Source: Kitasatospora sp. SUK 42 (lineage in GTDB: Bacteria; Actinomycetota; Actinomycetes; Streptomycetales; Streptomycetaceae). From it: DNA of 64,000 nt. The notes under the pieces were generated by a model. That model was given only the letters and a program-made list of their open reading frames with translations. It made no database searches and was not told the origin of the DNA. Position 1 is the stretch's first letter. Each line of letters begins with the position of its first letter. Location of the stretch: positions 245,148 through 309,147 of the forward strand of contig NZ_LFMD02000003.1 of assembly GCF_015776785.2 (NCBI RefSeq), written 5' to 3'. The translations under genes and the position numbers were made by a program. Of the stretch, positions 18,039 to 26,019 are shown in pieces.

Positions 18039-19646
18039 CTACATCGGGTCCACCGCCCTCAGCTCGCCGTCCAGCTCCAGCCACCTGGTCAGGCCCAGGC
18101 CGCGTAGGAACGGCAGGTCGTGGCTGACCACGATCAGCGCGCCCTGGTAGGCGGCCAGCGCCTGGGTGAGCTGGCGGACGCTGGCGAGGTCCAGGTTGTT
18201 GGTCGGCTCGTCGAGCAGCAGCAGCTGCGGCGGGGGCTCGGCCAGCAGCAGGGCGGCCAGCGTCGCCCGGAACCGCTCGCCGCCGGAGAGGGTGCCGGCG
18301 GGCTGGTCGGCCCGGCCGCCCCGGAACAGGAAGCGGGCGAGCCGGGCCCGGATCGCGTTGTCCCCCGCGGCGGGGGCGAACAGTTTGACGTTCTGCACGA
18401 CGCTGAGCCCGTCGTCCAGCAGGTCGAGCCGCTGCGGCAGGTGGCGCAGCGACACCGGGGCGGTGATCTCCCCCTCCAGCGGGGAGAGTTCGCCCGCGAT
18501 GGTGCGCAGCAGCGTCGTCTTGCCGGAGCCGTTGCGGCCGACCAGCGCGATCCGCTCGGGGCCGCGCAGGTCGAGGTCGACGGTGGCACCGTAGGGCAGC
18601 CGGACCTTCTGCAGGGTGAGGACCGTCCGGCCTGCGGGCACGGCGGTGCGCGGCAGGTCGATCCGGATCTCGGCGTCGTCGCGCACGGCCTCCTCGGCCG
18701 CGGTGAGCCGCTGTTTGGCCTCCTCCAGTCGCTCGGTGTGCATGCCCGTCAGCCGGCCCGCCGTCTCCTGGCCCTTGCGCTTGAGCATCCCGGCGAAGAT
18801 GTGCGGGTCGTTGCGGGTGACGGAGCGCTTCTTGCCGTAACTGGCGCTGCGCTCCAGCCGGGTGCGGGCGTCGACCAAGTCCCGCTTCTGGCGCTGGACG
18901 TCGGCCTCGGCGTTGCGCAGCAGCCGCTCGGCCGTCTCCTGCTGGGCCGTCAGGGTCCGCTCGTACTCGGTGAAGTTGCCGCCGTACCAGGCGACTTCGC
19001 CGTCCCGCAGGTCGGCGATCTGGTCGACCTGCTGGAGCAGCTCGCGGTCGTGGCTGACGATCACCATGACGCCGCTCCAGCCGGCCACCGTCTCGTAGAG
19101 CCGCTCGCGGGCGGACCGGTCGAGGTTGTTGGTGGGCTCGTCGAGCAGCAGGACGTCGGGGCGGCGCAGCAGCAGGGCGGCCAGCCGCATCAGCACCGCC
19201 TCGCCGCCGGAGAGTTCGCCGGTGGTGCGGTCGAGGCCGAGGCGGTGCAGGCCGAGCCGGTCGAGGGTGGCGCGGGCGCGCTCCTCGACGTCCCAGTCGT
19301 CGCCGACGGCGTCGAAGTGCCGCTGGTCGGTGTCGCCGGACTCGATGGCGTGCAGGGCCTCGCGGGCGGCCCGGATGCCGAGCGCCTCGTCGACCCGCAG
19401 CCCGGTGTCGAGCGTGAGGCCCTGTGGTAGGTAGCCGAGCTCGCCGGCGACCCGGACGGAGCCGCCGGTGGGGGTGAGCTCGCCGGCGATCAGCCGCAGC
19501 AGGGTGGACTTTCCGGCGCCGTTGAGGCCGATCAGTCCGGTGCGGCCGGGGCCGACGGCGAGGTGGAAGCCGTCGAGGACGGGCTTGCCGTCCGGCCACT
19601 CGAACGAGAGGTCGGTGCAGAGGACGGCGGTGGTGGGTTGTGCCAT
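18039..19646 (-). CDS. ABC-F family ATP-binding protein (ribosome protection / antibiotic resistance type)
   Basis: A 535-residue protein with two ABC domains and no membrane segments. Walker A motifs are GLNGAGKSTLL near 43 and GRNGSGKTTLL near 350. Signatures are ELSGGEAVLMRLA and TLSGGERFRATLA. Walker B regions are VLLLDEPTNNLD and LLLLDEPTNNLD. An interdomain linker rich in charged coil (residues 245-320) is the part that reaches the ribosome in ABC-F proteins. Family members act on ribosomes, and resistance types dislodge macrolide-, lincosamide- or streptogramin-like drugs. The attenuator-like leader upstream supports drug-inducible control. Starts at ATG with GGGAGG 7-12 bases upstream. 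Confidence 0.88.
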   Translation of the reverse strand: MAQPTTAVLCTDLSFEWPDGKPVLDGFHLAVGPGRTGLIGLNGAGKSTLLRLIAGELTPTGGSVRVAGELGYLPQGLTLDTGLRVDEALGIRAAREALHAIESGDTDQRHFDAVGDDWDVEERARATLDRLGLHRLGLDRTTGELSGGEAVLMRLAALLLRRPDVLLLDEPTNNLDRSARERLYETVAGWSGVMVIVSHDRELLQQVDQIADLRDGEVAWYGGNFTEYERTLTAQQETAERLLRNAEADVQRQKRDLVDARTRLERSASYGKKRSVTRNDPHIFAGMLKRKGQETAGRLTGMHTERLEEAKQRLTAAEEAVRDDAEIRIDLPRTAVPAGRTVLTLQKVRLPYGATVDLDLRGPERIALVGRNGSGKTTLLRTIAGELSPLEGEITAPVSLRHLPQRLDLLDDGLSVVQNVKLFAPAAGDNAIRARLARFLFRGGRADQPAGTLSGGERFRATLAALLLAEPPPQLLLLDEPTNNLDLASVRQLTQALAAYQGALIVVSHDLPFLRGLGLTRWLELDGELRAVDPM

Positions 19647-19736
19647 GTAGGGCCTCCCGGGCGGTTGCTGAAGGGGGTGGTGAGCAACACGGGGAGACAC
19701 CGCGGGTGCGGGACCGGAACGGCTGGAGGACAAGGC

Positions 19737-19765
19737 GGCGCAAGAAGGCGCCACGGGGCCGTGGC
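19737..19765 (-). terminator. Leader hairpins resembling an attenuator
   Basis: On the minus strand a GCCACGG/CCGTGGC hairpin (seven pairs, two-base loop, 19750-19765) is followed at once by GGCGC/GCGCC around CTTCTT (19737-19752). Both lie in the transcribed leader of the ABC-F gene, about 90-105 bases before its ATG. They could act as a premature terminator; there is no clear U-tract, as is common for high-GC genomes. Confidence 0.45.
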
Positions 19766-19833
19766 TGAGGTCGCACACACGCACACCACGCGACGGCGGC
19801 AGTGCCTGCGCGGCGGGGCGGTGTCCCGGGACC

Positions 19834-19845
19834 TCAGTAGAGCAA
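19834..19845 (-). CDS. Candidate three-codon leader peptide (uORF) of the ABC-F gene
   Basis: TTG CTC TAC TGA (fMet-Leu-Tyr-stop) lies seven bases after a perfect AAGGAG (19853-19858) and about 28 bases from the predicted transcription start. Its stop codon overlaps the first arm of an eight-pair inverted repeat (CTGAGGTC 19830-19837 with GACCTCAG 19765-19772). A drug-stalled ribosome would cover that arm. Very short uORFs with strong ribosome sites are known in front of drug-inducible ABC-F and wblC/whiB7 genes; this one is inferred. Confidence 0.5.
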   Translation of the reverse strand: MLY

Positions 19846-19879
19846 CGGCCTTCTCCTTGTCTGGCTGATGACGCGGACC

Positions 19880-19916
19880 ACGCTAGGGAGGTCCGGGAGC
19901 GCGTGCAACCGAATTT
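19880..19916 (-). promoter_or_regulatory. Promoter of the ABC-F gene with WblC/WhiB7-like upstream element
   Basis: On the minus strand: TTGCAC (-35, 19903-19908), 17 bases, TAGCGT (-10, 19880-19885). AAATT (19912-19916) lies three bases upstream of the -35 hexamer. WhiB7/WblC is known to act with the primary sigma factor at promoters carrying an AT-rich patch at just this place. Transcription would start near 19873. Confidence 0.55.
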
Positions 19917-20004
19917 CCGAGCGGCGGCGAAGGGCCGGTGACAGGGCCCGAGGGGAGCCCGGACAGGGCTCGGGCAGGGCTCGGACAGGGCCCGGACAGG
20001 GCCC

Positions 20005-20100
20005 GGTGGAGGGCCCGGTGGAGGGCCCGGTGGAGGGCCCGGTGGAGGGCCCGGTGGAGGGCCCGGTGGAGGGCCCGGTGGAGGGCCCGGTGGAGGGCCC
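20005..20100. repeat. Eight perfect 12-base tandem repeats (GGTGGAGGGCCC)
   Basis: Copies start every 12 bases from 20005 to 20089, preceded by degenerate GGGCTCGG/GGACAGGGCCC units from about 19965. The 633-base gap between the ABC-F start and the protease start holds the ABC-F leader and promoter, this array, and the protease promoter region. Open frames across the array give monotonous GPVE or GPPP peptides and are probably not genes. Confidence 0.9.
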
Positions 20101-20279
20101 CGGCGCAGGCCGGGTGCCGATCCGGTGCCGATCCCGTGACGGCCCCGTCCCGGCCGGGCCCGGGTGTCAGGAGTTCCCCGGCCGCATGGCAGACTCCTCA
20201 CCTGCCATACCCGCCGCGGCCCCGGTCCCCACCCGGGCGACCGGCCGTACGGCGGTAGTCAACAGGGGGATTTGAATTC

Positions 20280-21494
20280 ATGTCACCGATATCCCGGCCG
20301 AGCCGTGCCGTCCTCGGCGCCTCCGTCGCCGCGCTGACGATGGTGGTCGCCACCGCCTGCGGGCCGGACAACAGTGACCCGGCCGGCGCCCAGACCGCCG
20401 CGCCCTCGGTCGCGGCGAGCGGGTCCGGGAAGCCCGGCGCGGCTCCGATCAAGCTGCCGACGCTCGAAGAGCTGAAGACCTGGAAGCTAGAGGACTGGGA
20501 CAAGTGGGCCCAGGCGAACGTCATCACTCCCGCGGCCAAGGGCTACTGGACGCTGCAGAAGCTGCTGAACGCCAAACCCAAGCCGCTGCCGCAGCCGGCC
20601 CAGGACCCGACCCAGGCGCCCGCGCAGCCCACCGCCCAGCCGACCGGCGCGGCCCCGGCCCAGCCGACCGCCGCCCAGCCGCCGGCCGGGCCGGACCAGC
20701 TGCCCGGCGTCGTCCCGGCCAAGCCCGTGGCGCACCCGTTCCCGAAGAACATGCACGTCAACGGCAAGATCTTCTTCAAGGACGGCAACGAGGACTACGT
20801 CTGCTCCGGCACCGTCGTCTCCGACCCGGCCAACCCGGGCAAGAGCAACCTGGTGTGGACCGCGAGCCACTGCCTGCACGGCGGCAAGGGCAACAAGTAC
20901 TACACCGACATCACCTTCGCCCCGGCCTTCAACAGCAACGGCGTGCTGAGCAACGGCAACAAGCAGAAGGCCAAGCTGGAGGACGCCGAGCCGTACGGCG
21001 AGTGGAACGCGACGGCCGGCATGGTCTCGCCGCAGTGGACCGCCGAGGCCGATCCGGAGAAGGGCGGCCCCTGGAGCCAGTACGACTTCGGCATCATCAA
21101 GGTCGCCAACCCCGACCCGAACGGCAAGTCGCTGGAGGAGACCGTCGGCGGCTCGGTGCCGCTGTGGTTCAACGCCCCGCGCGACCAGCTCTCCGGCGTC
21201 GCCAACTACGGCTTCCCGGAGGGCAAGCCCTTCGACGGCGTCGAGCTGGAGCACTGCGACGGCGGCAAGCCGGCCAAGAAGGCCGGTGACCCGGGCCGCC
21301 CGGCGATGCTGGTGATCGGCTGCAACATGACCGGCGGCAGCAGCGGCGGCGGCTGGTACGCCACCAAGGACGGCAAGCCGGCCCTGGTCAGCGACACCTC
21401 CATCGGCAACGGCGCCAACACCTACGAGGCCGGCCCGTACCTGGAGGACGTGGCGGCTCACATGTTCGACTACTTCTCGAAGAAGGCCAAGTGA
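20280..21494 (+). CDS. Trypsin-like serine peptidase, probable lipoprotein
   Basis: A 404-residue protein with a signal peptide ending in VVATAC, where Cys27 would be lipidated. A Pro/Gln/Ala-rich linker (about 105-145) leads to a chymotrypsin-fold domain. The catalytic triad is visible: TASHC (His), YDFGIIK (Asp) and GGSSGGGW (Ser). Two Cys pairs flank His and Ser. The enzyme would be tethered on the outer face of the membrane. The ATG at 20280 follows AGGGGGATTTGAATTC. It is monocistronic and followed by a repeat array and a strong terminator. Confidence 0.88.
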   Translation: MSPISRPSRAVLGASVAALTMVVATACGPDNSDPAGAQTAAPSVAASGSGKPGAAPIKLPTLEELKTWKLEDWDKWAQANVITPAAKGYWTLQKLLNAKPKPLPQPAQDPTQAPAQPTAQPTGAAPAQPTAAQPPAGPDQLPGVVPAKPVAHPFPKNMHVNGKIFFKDGNEDYVCSGTVVSDPANPGKSNLVWTASHCLHGGKGNKYYTDITFAPAFNSNGVLSNGNKQKAKLEDAEPYGEWNATAGMVSPQWTAEADPEKGGPWSQYDFGIIKVANPDPNGKSLEETVGGSVPLWFNAPRDQLSGVANYGFPEGKPFDGVELEHCDGGKPAKKAGDPGRPAMLVIGCNMTGGSSGGGWYATKDGKPALVSDTSIGNGANTYEAGPYLEDVAAHMFDYFSKKAK

Positions 21495-21680
21495 CCTAGA
21501 CGCACGTACGGCCGAGGCGACGCCCGAGACGCACGTACGACCTAGACGCACGTACGGCCGAGGCGGCGCCCAAGATGCACGTACGGCACTCAGCCGTACG
21601 TGCAATCGAGACGGACGTGCGACCCAGCCAGGCGCGTGGCCAAGACGGACGTACGACCAAAACGGACGTACGACCAAGAC
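21495..21680. repeat. Array of CGTACG-centred 12-mers with a 46-base higher-order repeat
   Basis: Near-copies of GACGSACGTACG occur at 21499, 21528, 21545, 21574, 21610, 21644 and 21661, plus one inverted copy at about 21594. The first four fall in two tandem 46-base units (21495-21540 and 21541-21586). Spacings of 17 and 29 recur. The array sits between the protease stop and the terminator, with no credible reading frame. Confidence 0.85.
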
Positions 21681-21711
21681 GCCCGAGTGATCAACGCCTG
21701 GCTCCCGCCTC

Positions 21712-21748
21712 CCCGGGGGCCGCAGCTGTCGCAGCCGCGGCCCCCGGG
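21712..21748 (+). terminator. Strong rho-independent-type terminator
   Basis: CCCGGGGGCCGC (21712-21723) pairs perfectly with GCGGCCCCCGGG (21737-21748) around a 13-base loop, followed by CTTTTCC. It would end transcription of the protease and insulate the next ABC-F gene. Confidence 0.8.
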
Positions 21749-21775
21749 CTTTTCCGGCCGGGGGCCGGCTCCTCC

Positions 21776-21781
21776 TACAAT
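21776..21781 (+). promoter_or_regulatory. -10 element for a probably leaderless ABC-F transcript
   Basis: TACAAT, close to the ideal -10, ends ten bases before the ATG at 21792. No ribosome-binding site lies between them, so transcription probably starts within a few bases of the start codon. The -35 region is weak. Confidence 0.5.
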
Positions 21782-21791
21782 CGGCCACATC

Positions 21792-23429
21792 ATGAGCGCC
21801 ACACTCGTAGTCAAGGACCTCAGCGCCGGCCACGGCGAACGCACCCTCTTCTCCGGCCTGGACCTGGTCGTCGCCCCCGGTGACGTGATCGGCCTGGTCG
21901 GTGTGAACGGCGCCGGCAAGTCGACCCTGCTGCGGCTGCTGGCCGGCCTGGACACCCCCGAGGGCGGTTCGCTCAGGCTCAGCCCGGCCGGCGCCAACGT
22001 CGGCCACCTCCCGCAGGAGCCGGAGCGGCGCGAGGGCGAGTCGGTGCGCGACTTCCTGGCGCGGCGCACCGGCGTTGCGGCCGCGCAGGCCGCGCTGGAC
22101 GAGGCCACCGAGGGCCTGGTCGAGGGCCGACCGGGCGCCGACGACGCGTACGCGGCGAGCCTGGACCGCTGGCTGGACCTCGGCGGCGCCGACCTGGAGG
22201 AGCGGGCCGAGGAGGTGGCCGACTCGCTCGGGCTGAAGGTCTCGCTGGACCTGCCGATGACGGCGCTGTCCGGCGGCCAGGCCGCCCGCGCGGGCCTGGC
22301 CTCGCTGCTGCTCTCCCGCTACGACGTCTTCCTGCTCGACGAGCCCACCAACGACCTCGACCTGGACGGCCTGGAGCGGCTGGAGTCCTTCGTCAAGGGC
22401 CTGCGCGCCGGCACCGTGCTGATCAGCCACGACCGCGAGTTCCTGGCCCGCACCGTCACCAAGGTGCTGGAGCTGGACCTGCACCAGCGGCAGGTCAACC
22501 TGTACGGCGGCGGCTACGAGGCGTACCTGGAGGAGCGGGCGGTGGCCCGCCGGCACGCCCGCGAGGAGTACGAGGAGTACGCCGACACCAAGGCCTCGCT
22601 GGAGGCCCGGGCGCAGATGCAGCGCAACTGGATGGAGCACGGCGTCCGCAACGCCCGCCGCAAGGGCGGCGACAACGACAAGAACGCCAAGGCGAAGCGC
22701 ACCGAGTCCACCGAGAAGCAGGCCTCGAAGGCCCGGCAGACCCAGCGGATGATCGAGCGGCTGGACGTGGTCGAGGAGCCGCGCAAGGAGTGGGAGCTGC
22801 GGATGGAGATCGCCACCGCGCCGCGCTCCGGCTCGGTGGTCGCCACCCTGCGCGGGGCCGTCGCCCGGCGCGGCGACTTCGCGTTCGGCCCGGTGGACCT
22901 CCAGATCGACTGGGCCGACCGGGTCGCCATCACCGGCGCCAACGGCGCGGGCAAGTCCACGCTGCTGGCCGCCCTGCTCGGCCGGCTGGAGCTCGACGGC
23001 GGCGGCGCCGCCCTGGGCTCCGGCGTGGTGGTCGGCGAGGTGGACCAGGCGCGCGGGCTGTTCCTGGGCGGGGAACCGCTGGCGGAGGCCTTCGCGGCCG
23101 CCGTGCCGGAGCTGTCGCCGGAGGACGTGCGCACCCTGCTGGCCAAGTTCGGCCTCAAGGCGGTGCACGTGGTGCGCCCGGCCGGCACCCTCTCCCCCGG
23201 CGAGCGCACCCGGGCGGCGCTCGCGCTGCTCCAGGCGCGCGGCGTCAACCTGCTGGTGCTGGACGAGCCCACCAACCACCTGGACCTGCCCGCGATCGAG
23301 CAGCTGGAGTCCGCGCTCGGCTCGTACACCGGCACCCTGCTGCTGGTCACCCACGACCGGCGAATGCTGGACACCGTCACGGTGAACCGGCGGATCGAGG
23401 TCCGGGACGGCCGGGTGCACGAGCTCTGA
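21792..23429 (+). CDS. ABC-F family ATP-binding protein (housekeeping-like)
   Basis: A 545-residue soluble protein with duplicated ABC domains. Walker A motifs are GVNGAGKSTLLRLL near 38 and GANGAGKSTLL near 380. Signature motifs are ALSGGQAARAGLA and TLSPGERTRAALA (SPGE instead of SGGE in the second). Walker B regions are FLLDEPTNDLD and LVLDEPTNHLD. The Lys/Arg-rich coiled linker is around residues 235-320. It differs in linker and signature from the other ABC-F here, and the lack of an attenuator suggests constitutive expression. Starts with MSATLVVKDLSAGHG. Confidence 0.88.
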   Translation: MSATLVVKDLSAGHGERTLFSGLDLVVAPGDVIGLVGVNGAGKSTLLRLLAGLDTPEGGSLRLSPAGANVGHLPQEPERREGESVRDFLARRTGVAAAQAALDEATEGLVEGRPGADDAYAASLDRWLDLGGADLEERAEEVADSLGLKVSLDLPMTALSGGQAARAGLASLLLSRYDVFLLDEPTNDLDLDGLERLESFVKGLRAGTVLISHDREFLARTVTKVLELDLHQRQVNLYGGGYEAYLEERAVARRHAREEYEEYADTKASLEARAQMQRNWMEHGVRNARRKGGDNDKNAKAKRTESTEKQASKARQTQRMIERLDVVEEPRKEWELRMEIATAPRSGSVVATLRGAVARRGDFAFGPVDLQIDWADRVAITGANGAGKSTLLAALLGRLELDGGGAALGSGVVVGEVDQARGLFLGGEPLAEAFAAAVPELSPEDVRTLLAKFGLKAVHVVRPAGTLSPGERTRAALALLQARGVNLLVLDEPTNHLDLPAIEQLESALGSYTGTLLLVTHDRRMLDTVTVNRRIEVRDGRVHEL

Positions 23430-23464
23430 CCCCGGGCACGGCACCGGGCACGGCACCGGGCGGC

Positions 23465-23522
23465 CACATGACGGTCCCGCCGGGAATTGGTCTCGACCTC
23501 TTCCCGGCGGGACCGTCATGTG
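23465..23522. terminator. Perfect 22-bp hairpin between ABC-F and nitroreductase genes
   Basis: The arms 23465-23486 and 23501-23522 are perfectly complementary over 22 bases (outer sequence CACATGACGG), with a 14-base loop. It lies 36 bases after the ABC-F stop and 14 bases before the nitroreductase ATG. There is no U-tract on either side. A terminator is the most likely role. Confidence 0.75.
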
Positions 23523-23536
23523 CTGTGCTGTGCGCC

Positions 23537-24211
23537 ATGGTTGACAGCGCACTGGCAGGGACGCCCTACCCGACCGTCCCGCTCACCCCGATGACGGTGC
23601 CGGCCCACGAGGCCGAGGACCGCGGCAAGGCCTTCCACGACGTGATGGCGCAGCGCCGGACCGTCCGCGACTACTCCACCCGCCCGATCCCGGACGGGGT
23701 GATCGAGTGGGCGGTCCGCACGGCGGGCACGGCGCCCAGCGGCGCGCACGTCCAGCCCTGGCGGTTCGTGGTGATCACCGACCCGGAGCGCAAGCGGCGG
23801 CTGCGCGAGGCGGCCGAGGCCGAGGAGCGGGAGTTCTACGGCCACCGGGCCTCCGAGGAGTGGCTGGCCGCGCTGGCGCCGATCGGCACCGACTGGCAGA
23901 AGCCGTTCCTGGAGGACGCGCCGGCCGTGATCGTGGTGTTCGAGGTGCACAAGGGGCCCAACTCGCCGCGCCCGTACTACACCAAGGAGTCGGTGGGGAT
24001 CGCGGTCGGGCTGCTGCTGGCCTCGCTGCACCAGGCCGGGCTGGCCACGCTGACCCACACGCCGAGCCCGATGCGGTTCCTCAACGAGGTGTGCGACCGC
24101 CCGGTCGAGGAGCGCGCCGCGTACGTGATCCCGGTCGGCTACCCGGCCGAGGGGGCGCGGGTGCCGGATCTGCGGCGCAAGGAGCTCGACGAGGTGATGA
24201 TCCGGCTCTGA
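23537..24211 (+). CDS. Nitroreductase-family FMN-dependent oxidoreductase (iodotyrosine deiodinase-like branch)
   Basis: A 224-residue flavoprotein. It shows RRTVRDYSTRPIPDGVIE (FMN phosphate contact RRTxR), GTAPSGAHVQPWRFVVI (AGTAPSGAxxQPW, typical of the IYD/BluB-like branch), and PVGYPAEGARVPD near the end. The enzyme would reduce nitro, quinone or halogenated aromatics with NAD(P)H; the substrate is unknown. The ATG at 23537 is preceded by no good ribosome site. An in-frame ATG at 23468 inside the hairpin is a less likely start. Confidence 0.85.
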   Translation: MVDSALAGTPYPTVPLTPMTVPAHEAEDRGKAFHDVMAQRRTVRDYSTRPIPDGVIEWAVRTAGTAPSGAHVQPWRFVVITDPERKRRLREAAEAEEREFYGHRASEEWLAALAPIGTDWQKPFLEDAPAVIVVFEVHKGPNSPRPYYTKESVGIAVGLLLASLHQAGLATLTHTPSPMRFLNEVCDRPVEERAAYVIPVGYPAEGARVPDLRRKELDEVMIRL

Positions 24212-24318
24212 CGCGCCGGGCCCGCGATGGGCACGCCGGGCCCGTGGCGGGCGGGCGCTCCCCCTGCCCGGGGGAAACCAGATGCTGACAGGTTCGGGCC
24301 AAGGACATAATCGCCGCC

Positions 24319-24921
24319 ATGAGCCAAGCACAGCCACGCTCCTGCGAGCCCGCCCGGGCCGCGCTGGAGGCGACCACCGGGCGGCCGCCCGAGCTGCTGC
24401 GGCTGCCCGGCGGCCTCTCGCTGCACCGCCGCCGCAGCGCCCACGCGGGCGCGCTGAACCGGGCCGTCCGGGCCAACATGGACCACCTGCGGCCCTGGAT
24501 GGAGTGGGCGGCCGAGCCCCCCTCCCGGGCCCGGACCGCCGAGCTGACCAGGGCCGGGACGGCCGCCTGGGAGGCCGGCACCGACTTCATGTACCTGGCC
24601 GGTCTGGACGCCGAACCGGGCCTGGTGGTCGGCGCCTTCGGCCTGCACGGGCGGATCGGCCCGGGCGCGCTGGAGATCGGCTACTGGGTCGCGGCCCGCA
24701 ACGTCGGCCGGGGCATCGCCACCGCCGCGGCCGGGGCGCTGACCGAGGCCGCGCTGGCGCTGCCCGGGATCACCCGGGTGGAGATCCGCTGCGACCAGGC
24801 GAACGGCGCCAGCGCGGCCGTCCCGCGCAAGCTCGGCTACCGGCTCGACCGGGTGGCCGAGGCCGCCGTCCGGGCTCCGGCCGAGACCGGACGGCAGCTG
24901 GTGTGGGTCATGGAGCGCTGA
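24319..24921 (+). CDS. GNAT-family N-acetyltransferase
   Basis: A 200-residue GNAT of the RimL-like branch: LSLHRRRSAHAGALNRAVRANMDHLRPWMEW start, quoted as RANMDHLRPWMEW, then LVVGAFGLHGRI and LEIGYWVAARNVGRGIATAA, whose RNVGRGIA loop binds CoA pyrophosphate. QANGASAAVPRKLGYRLD is the conserved C-terminal region. The acceptor is unknown. It lies alone, converging with the aldo/keto reductase ten bases on. Confidence 0.87.
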   Translation: MSQAQPRSCEPARAALEATTGRPPELLRLPGGLSLHRRRSAHAGALNRAVRANMDHLRPWMEWAAEPPSRARTAELTRAGTAAWEAGTDFMYLAGLDAEPGLVVGAFGLHGRIGPGALEIGYWVAARNVGRGIATAAAGALTEAALALPGITRVEIRCDQANGASAAVPRKLGYRLDRVAEAAVRAPAETGRQLVWVMER

Positions 24922-24931
24922 GCTCCGGCGA

Positions 24932-25888
24932 TCAGTACCGCTCGCCCGTCGCGGTCGGCAGCGCGTCCAGCTCGGCCAGGTCGGCGGCCGAGAGCTCGAT
25001 CGCGGCCGCGCCCGCGTTGTCCTCCAGGTAGCGCGGCGTCTTGGTGCCCGGGATCGGGAAGACGTACCGGCCCTGCGCGAGCGTCCAGGCCAGCGCGACC
25101 TGCGCGGGCGTGGCACCGATCCGCTCGGCGATCTCCCGGACCTTGCCGACCAGCTCCAGGTTCGCCTTCAGCGCGTCCTGCTGGAAGCGCGGCAGCCGGC
25201 GGCGGAAGTCGTCGGCGGGCAGGTCGTCGAAGGAGGAGATGCTGCCGGTCAGGAAGCCCCGGCCGAGCGGCGAGTACGGCAGGAAGGCGATGCCCTGCTC
25301 CTCGGTGTACGGCAGCACGTCGGCCAGCACGTCCCTGGTCCACAGCGACAGCTCGGACTGCACCGAGGCCACCGGGTGCACCGCCTGCGCCCGCTCGATC
25401 TCCTCGACGGTCACCTCGGAGAGCCCGATCCGCAGCGCCTTGCCGGCCTGGACGGTCTCGGCGAGCGCGCCCCAGGTCTCCTCGATCGGGACGGCCGGGT
25501 CGACCCGGTGCAGCTGGTAGAGGTCGACGTGGTCGGTGCCGAGCCGGCGCAGGCTGTCGTCGATCGAGCGGCGCACGTGCTCGGGGCTGCCGTCGCGGGC
25601 GGCGGTCGGCCCGCTCGTGCCGGGGACGATGCCGACCTTGGTGGCCAGGAAGGCGCGTTCGCGGTACGGGCCGGCCAGCGCGGCGCCGACCACCTCCTCG
25701 TTGGTGAACGGGCCGTAGATGTCGGCGGTGTCGATCAGGGTGACGCCGAGGTCGAGCGCCTGGCGGATCACGCCGACGGACTTCTCGTCGTCCCGGTTGT
25801 GCACGTCGTAGGCGAAGGTCATCCCCATGCAGCCGAGGCCGATGACGCCGACCTCGGGGCCGTTGCTGCCGAACGGGGCGTTGCGCAT
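24932..25888 (-). CDS. Aldo/keto reductase
   Basis: A 318-residue NADPH-dependent reductase with a TIM-barrel fold. It shows GLGCMGMTFAY, the catalytic Asp and Tyr in LIDTADIYGP, Lys in FLATKVG, His in LYQLHRVDP, and the cofactor-binding stretch FPIPGTKTPRYLEDN. This resembles the YajO/IolS-like and AKR13 branches that act on small aldehydes and ketones; the physiological substrate is unknown. ATG start with AGGAGC upstream. Confidence 0.92.
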   Translation of the reverse strand: MRNAPFGSNGPEVGVIGLGCMGMTFAYDVHNRDDEKSVGVIRQALDLGVTLIDTADIYGPFTNEEVVGAALAGPYRERAFLATKVGIVPGTSGPTAARDGSPEHVRRSIDDSLRRLGTDHVDLYQLHRVDPAVPIEETWGALAETVQAGKALRIGLSEVTVEEIERAQAVHPVASVQSELSLWTRDVLADVLPYTEEQGIAFLPYSPLGRGFLTGSISSFDDLPADDFRRRLPRFQQDALKANLELVGKVREIAERIGATPAQVALAWTLAQGRYVFPIPGTKTPRYLEDNAGAAAIELSAADLAELDALPTATGERY

Positions 25889-26019
25889 GACGGTGCTCCT
25901 GTCTGGTTTCCGGCTGTACTCGCAGTGCTTCGGACACTGCGGGTGGAACGGATCCGACGGTGGATCAAGTTCCGTGGCGGATCAAGGATTCCAGCTTCCA
26001 CCTTGGAGTGCGCTCAAGG

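Noticed and set aside
19532..19789. An 85-codon minus-strand frame starting in the ABC-F leader as a possible leader peptide
   Set aside because: It overlaps the ABC-F gene in another frame and has no ribosome site; the three-codon uORF has a perfect one.
19868..20275. A 135-codon plus-strand frame reading GPVE repeats, and its minus-strand GPPP counterpart
   Set aside because: It exists only because a 12-base repeat keeps frames open; no ribosome site and no homology that I recognise.
21495..21680. CRISPR array at the CGTACG repeats
   Set aside because: Repeats are only about 12 bases, spacings are irregular (17-36) and partly self-similar, one copy is inverted, and no cas gene is near.
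20487..23552. Open frame of 1021 codons on the minus strand opposite the protease and ABC-F genes
   Set aside because: It runs antisense across two unrelated conserved genes and the repeat array; composition is that of a shadow frame.
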